NCBI GenBank assembly: GCA_002914845.1
Contig: JXTC01000140.1
Span: forward strand, 107,597-171,596
DNA: 64,000 bases
Origin: Trema orientale
Taxonomy: Eukaryota; Streptophyta; Magnoliopsida; Rosales; Cannabaceae
Direction of reading: 5' to 3'
Shown: positions 56,747 through 64,000 of the stretch, piece after piece
Layout of the letters: each line of letters begins with the position of its first letter
Numbering within the stretch: the first letter of the stretch is position 1
The notes under the pieces: model-generated
Databases searched by the model: none
What the model was told of the DNA's origin: nothing
The model's input: the letters and a program-made list of their open reading frames with translations, nothing else
Position numbers and translations under genes: made by a program

Positions 56747-58488
56747 TTTAAAGCAGATGTAATATATTACGTAGTCCCATTCCTTCTAGGTGATTCTCAA
56801 ATACTTTGATTGCTAAAAATTTGGTAAACGGATCAGTAAGATTTTTCTGCTAAGGCTATCTTACTCACAATAACATCTCCCTACTAGGATTAAGACATAG
56901 CAAAACATTAATCCTCTGGAGTATATTTTCAGATCGAGCCTCTGAATTAATATATCTTACATAAGTCAGATATTTCTCCAGAATAGACAAGCATATAGTT
57001 GTATTTCTCTGAAGATACTTAAGGATACACTTGACTATAACTCTATATTCAGGTTCTGGATTGGATTAGTAATAACTTACTATTTCAACAGCATAATAAA
57101 TATCATGCTATTGTGCTAACCATATTCCTATTGATGATTGCCGTCCTATATCATTCCCAATGGTTAGTATATCATCAATATATATAAAACGGAAAAATCA
57201 CTTTCCTACCATGAATCTTTTGTAGATACAAGATTCGTCTATGTATCGATCAAATCAATAAATTCTAGACAAATACTTAAGTCTAATAAATTAGATCTCT
57301 AAAGTTTCACGGACTTTGCTTTCTTGGCCTTTTTAAATGAATCCCTCTAATTGTATCTTTTAGATACAATCGTCAAAATTGCTATTCAGGAAAGCTATCT
57401 TGACATCCATCTACTATATCTCATAATCAAGAGATAAGACTATGAAAAAGAGTATATCAATAGACTTGATCACAAGAACAGAATAACATTCTTTCTGTAT
57501 ATAATCCTTTTACAACTAACTTGTCTTGAAAGTCTTTACTTTCCCACCTATTCCTCTTATTCTCTTATAGACTAATTTATACCAAAAAGATTTTACCCCT
57601 CTAAGTAGATCTATAAGATCCCAGATTTTGTTAGAGTACATAGACTCTAATGTGGATTCTATTACCTTTTCCCAGAGATCTATGCCAACATCATCTATTG
57701 TTTCTTTGTAGATAAAGTAATCATATTCTAGGTTATAGGACTCTCCTATTCCCAAATATCTTCCCGACTGTCTCACAATCCTCCCACTACAATGAGAGTT
57801 CGATATATGTTAATTTTCCAGTGATTTATCTTTTCTAAATGCTTACTCTATTCTATCTTTCATAGATAGATTGATTACATCATTAGTTATTTCCTTAAGA
57901 AATAACTTACTTTGGGATTAAATACTTCATATAGTTTTCTCCCAAGTAAGAGACCTTTGTTCTAACAAATACTTTCTTACTTCAGTACTATAGAAGTAAC
58001 ACCCTTCTATTTCTTTTGGGTTTCCTATAAACAAATACAATTCAGATTGTTATTCCAACTTAGTCATTTTACCTTTCAGCACATATGTTGGATAGCCACA
58101 AATATGGATATGACATAAACTAGCTTTATGTCTTTTTCATATTTCAAAATAGTGTTTAGGTATTGACTTAGATGGAACTCTATTGGTAGACATATTACCG
58201 TCTCCAAGACGTATCCCAAAAGATTTTGTAATAATGAACAATTGAACAACAACTTAATCATAGCTAAAATTTTCATTGTCTGTGAGATGTTCCTTAGAAT
58301 TCTCTATAGACGTATTCAGTACTTCGATCCAATCGATGAGTCTTTATGCTTTCCTTAATTACTTTTTGGTTTCTGCTTTCAATTCTCTGAACTTTTCGAT
58401 AGAATTCAATTAGTAGTTTCATTAGGTAAAGATAACAAATTTTGAATAATCATTCATAATGATATATTCAAAACCTCATTGGGCTTGA
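56747..58488 (-). pseudogene. Cop-1B pol: reverse transcriptase and part of integrase
   Basis: Minus strand. The reverse transcriptase entry is open at 57776-57516 (DYFIYKETIDDVGIDLWEKV, LESMYSNKIWDLID, then KRIRGIGGKVKTFK). Downstream, VDVKIAILN-like and PPEG-like traces lie near 57410-57330. Unlike Cop-1A it keeps an integrase C-terminal segment (57905-58225) with GCYFYSTEV, corresponding to the GWYFYDP block. The integrase catalytic core is missing in both. Many stops. Confidence 0.8.
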
Positions 58489-59560
58489 CTACTCAAGCGC
58501 CTGCAGACAACAATATGTACTATTTTTAAAACATTCTTGCACTCTTAGGTCTTTTCTAACAAAGGACCTTTTAGTCATTTCACCTTCTAGATAGGATTCA
58601 TAGAGTAGGGACGGTTTGGCTTCTAACAAGTTTAGATGTCTATCCATAACCAATCTTTGGATCATATTTAGGTTAATATGACCGAAGTACAACTATGTCT
58701 TATTCTTAGTACTTACTTACTTTCTTATGATTAGATTTATTATGTTCAATCTCATCATTATTAGTGTCATATAAATGAGAATAATTTAGGTCAACGTCAT
58801 TCAGTGCAATTAAGAATATTATTCTTTCACATGAAAACTTTGTCATTAAGACAAACAGAATAATATCATTTTATCAGATATGAAATAAAAATCAAATTTA
58901 TCTTAAATGCTTGACAATTTTTAATGTCCTAATTCATAAATTCATCAAACATGAATTTAAATATTTCTTATTTTATGAACAGACACTATAGCCATTATAG
59001 TTTTTACTCTTAGTGAACTCGCCTTCACTAAACCCCTTGGTTTCCTAGAACCCTTTGCAATAGATATTTAAACATGGTTAATGATTCTTGAATCCTATCA
59101 AAGATTCATTAAATCATCTACAAAAATAAGTTAATGAATAATAAATTTTTATTACCTTCCAATCAAGCATTGTATAAGTGTCCCTAATAATTTTCTTTCA
59201 ATATCCTTGAAGTGCTATACAGGAAACATTTTCCTTTTAGCCAAGGATTAGAAAATTCACTTTTTGTTACTTTAGCTTAGTGAAGATGTTCATTAAATAT
59301 CTCATTGAGATTTAGCATAACATTGTAGTGGTTTGAATTTCTTGAATTTCATGTAGTAACATATTGGACATCTCATGTCAACATATATCAATGAATTATC
59401 TAGCATTTCTTGAATTTCATGTCGTAACATATTGAACAAAAATAAATAATCCATATAATAGCAACCATCATGTAACAAATATTTTGAATAATTAACATAA
59501 TGTAAAATAAAATCTACAATATGCAAGTGAAGTATCCCTAGGACTATCACTAATATTCAT
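58489..59560 (-). pseudogene. Cop-1B gag, protease and pre-integrase remnants
   Basis: GAG-pre-integrase is open at 58692-58489 (YFGHINLNMIQRLVMD, then YLEGEMTKRSF). Gag lies at about 59560-59060 with a deletion of roughly 200 bp compared with Cop-1A. At the deletion sits a 33-bp copy of neighbouring sequence (59405-59438 copied from 59337-59366). No working frame. Confidence 0.65.
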
Positions 59561-60000
59561 GGTAATTCAACTTACCATTAATTACAAGCCTCCTATGGGA
59601 AGTTATGCAATTAACAAATTAAACTGAAACAATTTCATTTAGAAAATAAGAAAAATATCTCATATTCCATATTTCTAACTACTATTTAATTTAGTCCTCT
59701 ACTCTACTAACAAGAACTCCTACGGGAGGATATCAGTATTTCGAGTTGAGTGTGTAATCATTGTTTCAGTAATTAAGCTTTCTATATAAGACCGTCTCCT
59801 ACGGATGATCGACCTCATATAGTCCACCTAATATCTTATCCTAAGAAATTTATTTCCAGTACTACTCGGACGAAAATCCTCCTACGGGAGCTCAACAAGA
59901 TTCTGAGGCGAGGCTCATCCTAGTACGTAATAAACATACAATGGAGACTATAGGTATCTCATACCTTCTTCCACTCAATATTTTATGATTAGGGATTTAA
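59561..60000 (-). repeat. Hairpin array in the Cop-1B leader
   Basis: Four CTCC-TAC-GGGAG-type motifs at 59590-59601 (one change in the loop), 59717-59728 (perfect), 59796-59807 (right arm damaged) and 59879-59890 (perfect). Spacings agree with Cop-1A to within a few bases. Confidence 0.8.
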
Positions 60001-61900
60001 TGATTTTACCCAGTTATCTAACTTACTTAGTAACCTAAAATCAATTATGTAAGCGTATTCATATTTTGCATATGAGTAGCTCTACTATCCCATATGACAT
60101 GTTACTAAGATCATGTAATTAAATGCTCTACATAGAATATGCATGCAACATTATTCATATAATAATCAAGTATTGAGAGAATTTAACAAAATAGAAAAAT
60201 TAATGATTATCAATCATTCTAGCATTTATTATTATTTAATAATTGAACAATCTTTTCACAAAAGATATTATTAAATAATAATTGTGAGAGATAATATTCA
60301 AGTTTAAATAATTAAGATTTTCATAAAATCTAATTTAGTTAATTAAAAGATTTAATCCAAATTAAATCTCCTTGAATATTTCAAAATTCGAATTCAACTT
60401 TTGAATTTAAATTTTGAATTATAAATTTAATTATCTCATAATTAAAATATCCCCCACTAATTGGATTTTTAAATTTGAAATTATCTCATAATTTTCAAAT
60501 CATTATTTTAATCTTATTAAAATAAAACTGTAAACTTTCTATTTAAATTTAAATTTGATAGTATAGATATTTACTAATTATAATCTTCACAAGATTTAAA
60601 TTAAATATATAGATGATTTAATCAAATTAAATCTCTACAAATATCTGTTGATTTGAATTTAACTTTTAAATTTTAAATCTCAAATTAATTATCGCATAAT
60701 TAATATTGATTATGTAAAAGATTTAATCACAATAATCTGTTAGATTATTTCCATATTTAAATTCAACATTTGAATTTCAAATCTTTAAATTAATTATTAG
60801 ATAACTGATATAGATAATCTTTTAAAAATTTAATCTTATTAAATTTTCTAAATTATCTCTTGATTTAAATTCAACATTTGAATTTCAAATTATAAATTAA
60901 TTATCAAATAATTAATATAGTAATATTATCCAATCACATAAATTTTAAATTTAGATTTATCCCATAATATCTAATCATCATTTTAATCACATTAAAAATA
61001 AATAGAAAATTCAAAATTTAGCCAAATCTAAAATTATCTCATAATTTCTAATTATCCATTTAAATCTCATTTAAGTAATCTACCAACTTTAAACTTAAAT
61101 TCAAATAGATTTGGATAGATAAGATATTCTTTCTAATTTTAATTTGAAATCTTCATAAGTTTCAAATTTAAATAGTAGAATATTTAACTGTTTAAATCTC
61201 CTAGAATATCTCTATATTTGAATTCAAAATAAATTCAAATTCAAATTAGCAACTAATTATCACATAAATAGTTTAATAAATATCTAACCAAATATTTGAA
61301 TTTCAAAAATTTAAATACTATCACAAAATATCTAATTAATAATCTCCTATTTATTTACATTAATTATCTCATATTTAATTTAAATAATCATTATCTGATA
61401 ATGATAACTGATAAAATTCGATTTAATTATCTCATATTTAATTTAAATAATCATTATCTGATAATGATAACTGATAAAATTCGATTTCCTTAATTAGTGG
61501 GATTTCATCCGTATTTAAATTTAAAATTAAATTTATTTAAATATGTGATCCTGATTACATTTAAATAGTAATTTAAATTTCCTTGAATCAAGTGATCTTA
61601 TCCTTGATTTGAATTTATTTAAATTGAGGATCTTATCCTTAATTTAAATTTATTTAAATAGAGGCTCTTATCCTTAATTTAAATCTCTTAGTAAACTAAG
61701 GATCTTATCCTTAATTTAAATTTGAATATTTAAATTTCAAAATTAGAGAATATAGGATTTTCTGATAGAATCTTATCCTATCAGATTAGTTACTAAATTT
61801 GAATTTCAAAAATCCGATAAGATAACTAATTCAAATTTCCTAAATTATCTCTAATTTGAAATTCAAATAAGGAAATTTAAAATAGGAAATTATCTATAGT
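60001..61900 (-). other. AT-rich leader of Cop-1B with repeats
   Basis: Counterpart of 49621-51700. It has about four AAGGAT-ctt-ATCCTT-type repeats at 61592-61712, the CTGATAG/CTATCAG hairpin at 61762-61784, and a perfect 63-bp tandem duplication at 61361-61486 that Cop-1A lacks. No gene. Confidence 0.75.
61361..61486. repeat. Perfect 63-bp tandem duplication
   Basis: The two units (61361-61423, 61424-61486) are identical by eye. The unit begins taattatctcatatttaat. Confidence 0.9.
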
Positions 61901-61908
61901 GAATAATC

Positions 61909-62470
61909 TGACATCAACAGCATCGGGATGCCGATTGGAATGTCGGAACGGGACGGCTCTGTCGGGAAGACGATGGCCACGGTGCACCACACGGCCACGT
62001 ATGGGACAAATTCCATGCGTCTACGTGCTCGCGAAGCGGCCATGCGATCACCATGCAAGACGGCACTGCATGGCCACGCATAGGACAAATCCCATACGTC
62101 TATATACCCGCGAAACGTCCATGCAGCCACCATGCAAGATGGCACCTGCATGAAAAATCCCATGCGTCCACATACTCGCGAAAGGCCCATGCGGCCACCA
62201 AGCAAGACGACTCCCATGCGGCTCACTGGAGCGGGATGAAGCCCGCACAGCCACCGGAACGGGACGAAGCCCGTGCAGCCATAGGAGCAAGGTAGCATCC
62301 GTACAGCCACGAGAGCAGGGCAGCACCCGCGCAGCCACGAGAGCGAGGCAACGCCCGTGCACCCAGTGCACAGGGTGCCACCCACACGACCAATGCGCGT
62401 GGTTACCACCCGCGCAGCTGTCGAGCGAGTCTCCCCACTGCTGCACATGTAGGCAGGGCATTTGACTCTT
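61909..62470 (-). repeat. GC-rich tandem-repeat island of the Cop-1B leader
   Basis: Counterpart of 51713-52400. It has three 80- to 90-bp units with gggacaaat-catgcgtc and catgcggccaccatgcaagac (61985-62210), then several 27-bp gagcgggacgaagcccg units (62220-62360). Unit number differs from Cop-1A, indicating expansion or contraction by slippage or unequal exchange. Confidence 0.85.
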
Positions 62471-62857
62471 AGAGTGTGCTGCCTCGTACCGTTTCTGAAT
62501 CCAAAAAATCCTTAAATTAATTGTTGAACAGTTTTTCCCAAAAACAATAACATAATTAAAGATCAAACAACTTTCTACATATAGTTTTATCAAGAACATA
62601 AAACATAAACACATAGAAAATCAAGAACATGCTAGAATCATAATCAAAAACGAAAAACTCATGATCATAAACTCATAGTAACATCTAATTGATCATCATT
62701 TAAACTCATTAAATCAATCAATCATCATACATAATAGAGCATACTCATAAACATGAACAAGACCAAACAAAATCACAGAGATCATCATGGGAATCAAAGA
62801 TCATCAAATGAAAGAGAATTAGCATGAACAAGATATGCTAGATCATCGAAAAACTTT

Positions 62858-62871
62858 GCTCTGGTACCAAT
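62858..62871 (-). other. Primer-binding site of Cop-1B
   Basis: Minus-strand ATTGGTACCAGAGC adjoins the LTR edge, one base away from the initiator tRNA-Met type. Confidence 0.85.
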
Positions 62872-64000
62872 TGCTGGAAATCCTGAAAAATGATTTCTAA
62901 AAACGATTTTACCGAAAATGATTTCCGCAGTTTTGTAAATAAATCAAGAACGCAGAGGAATATGTACTTTAGAATTTTTCTTGAAACTTTACAAAACAAA
63001 ACGTAGGATCGTTGATCTAACATAAATCAATTCATGGATCTTGGTTTAGATAAAACCTGGAAGTACTTCACAACTATTGAGCCTTCCCATATATTCTTCG
63101 GAGCACGTTGAATGATCCGGTATGTGGGCATCTTCTTGATTCCCAACAAGAAATGAGCGGATGATCAGGAAGACACTCTTCCTTCTCCTTGATTGCACGT
63201 CTACGACCATGGGTATCTCTCCCTCAGCGGCTATGAACGAACATGGGATTTTTCCTGCGGTGGCTCATCTCTCTCTCACTCTCTCTTTTTCTCTCTGTCA
63301 TACATTGAGCACACTAACTGTGCATGAGTGGTGCATAGAACACTTAGAGAGGCTTAGGAGAACTTTTCTCTTAAGTATTTAAAGAGATGTAAACCCTAAT
63401 GGGCTTATTGGGCTCAACTGACTATTCAATTAATTATTGGGCTATGTGTGAGCTAGACAGGGGACCTTATAGATCCAGATAGTCTAAGCTCCAATGGGCC
63501 AATAACTCACAGTCATAATTAGCTCTTAATTATGATTGGGTCTTGTCCATTAATATTGGGGTACTCCATTATAGGCCCAATATTGCACTCTTAGACTAAA
63601 TGTCATATATTTTCTGTGAAGCTAATTAACACTTTAATTAATTTGATCCATTTAGCATATACTATACATGCAGATATACCTCCGATGCAATATCGTACTA
63701 GTGAGGTGAAATTACCGTATTACTCCTCTAGTATATATTTATCTTTGAGTTATCATTTTTCATCTAATGGATAATAATTGACTACGGTGTTTGTAACTGC
63801 CCATACAAACACAGTCAAATTCACAAAGTGAATTCTTGGCGCCTGGTTTTTTATTATCTATGTCCTTGAAAAGACTCAAAGTGACATTATATGCATGGTG
63901 TCCAAATCATGAAGGGCATTCTTATCAGTTCTCAAATATTATTTTCCAAGATACCGGAGTTCGAACCATATAATCGGAACTAGTCCTTTAGTAAGTCAAA
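62872..64000 (-). repeat. Cop-1B 5' LTR, cut by the window end
   Basis: Matches 55075-56203 of the 3' LTR. The small LTR frame is open across this copy but has neither the ATG nor the TAG at the usual columns. Confidence 0.9.

Larger units (their letters stand above)
55075..64000 (-). mobile_element. Cop-1B: second copia element of the same family, runs off the window
   Basis: 3' LTR 55075-56731; polypurine tract; interior 56732-62871; 5' LTR from 62872 to the window end, missing about its last 530 bp. The left flank GGTAA (55070-55074) is the expected target copy; the right copy lies outside. It has the same orientation as Cop-1A, with only 610 bp of Gyp-J between them. Interior order is as in Cop-1A but with different deletions. 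Confidence 0.92.

Overview
This window is plant nuclear DNA, most likely an angiosperm and probably a eudicot. It is AT-rich and reads as repeat-dense heterochromatin: LTR retrotransposons of typical plant Ty1/copia and Ty3/gypsy types nested inside one another, with traces of hAT and CACTA DNA transposons. I recognise no host gene, tRNA, rRNA or intact autonomous element. Nearly every coding stretch is a decayed gag or pol. One 540-base run of N lies inside an LTR. Names such as Cop-1 or Ath-3 below are labels for this report only.

Layout, left to right. 1-3497: edge of a Cop-1 LTR, a Ty3 LTR end, then a decayed Tat-like integrase followed by its own 3' LTR. 3498-3800: hAT transposase fragment. 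3841-8571: 3' half of an Athila-type element on the minus strand (Ath-1), cut in its reverse transcriptase. 8572-30035: Cop-2, a minus-strand copia element stretched to 21 kb by four insertions: Ath-2 in its 3' LTR (8982-14007, perfect 5-bp target duplication), Ath-3 in pol (17342-20326, perfect duplication), a 2.8-kb LTR-like unit in integrase (20594-23385), and a solo Cop-1 LTR in its leader (25235-26888). 30036-31847: unclassified. 31848-38180: Ath-4, gag-bearing and invaded by Ath-5. 38181-40591: unclassified DNA with a minisatellite. 40592-41250: a CACTA terminus. 41255-44990: a large inverted repeat. The right arm appears to belong to the LTR of a Ty3 element (Gyp-J) whose primer site and gag start lie at 54720-55069. 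Gyp-J is interrupted by two minus-strand Cop-1 elements: Cop-1A (45259-54464, duplication TTTTT) and Cop-1B (55075 to beyond the window end).

Most elements are non-functional, but several carry non-coding structures that recur between copies. The Cop-1 leader has an array of four short CTCC-TAC-GGGAG hairpins, an array of AAGGAT-CTT-ATCCTT hairpins, and a GC-rich tandem-repeat island beside about 2 kb of very AT-rich DNA. The Cop-1 LTR has a small open frame kept open in two copies and recognisable in three others. Five Athila-type LTRs share a GTGCC/GGCAC-rich U3 cassette upstream of a TATA-like motif. These are the best candidates for undescribed biology here. All boundaries come from reading the sequence by eye. 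Exact divergence values and lineage names need alignment and a reference library.
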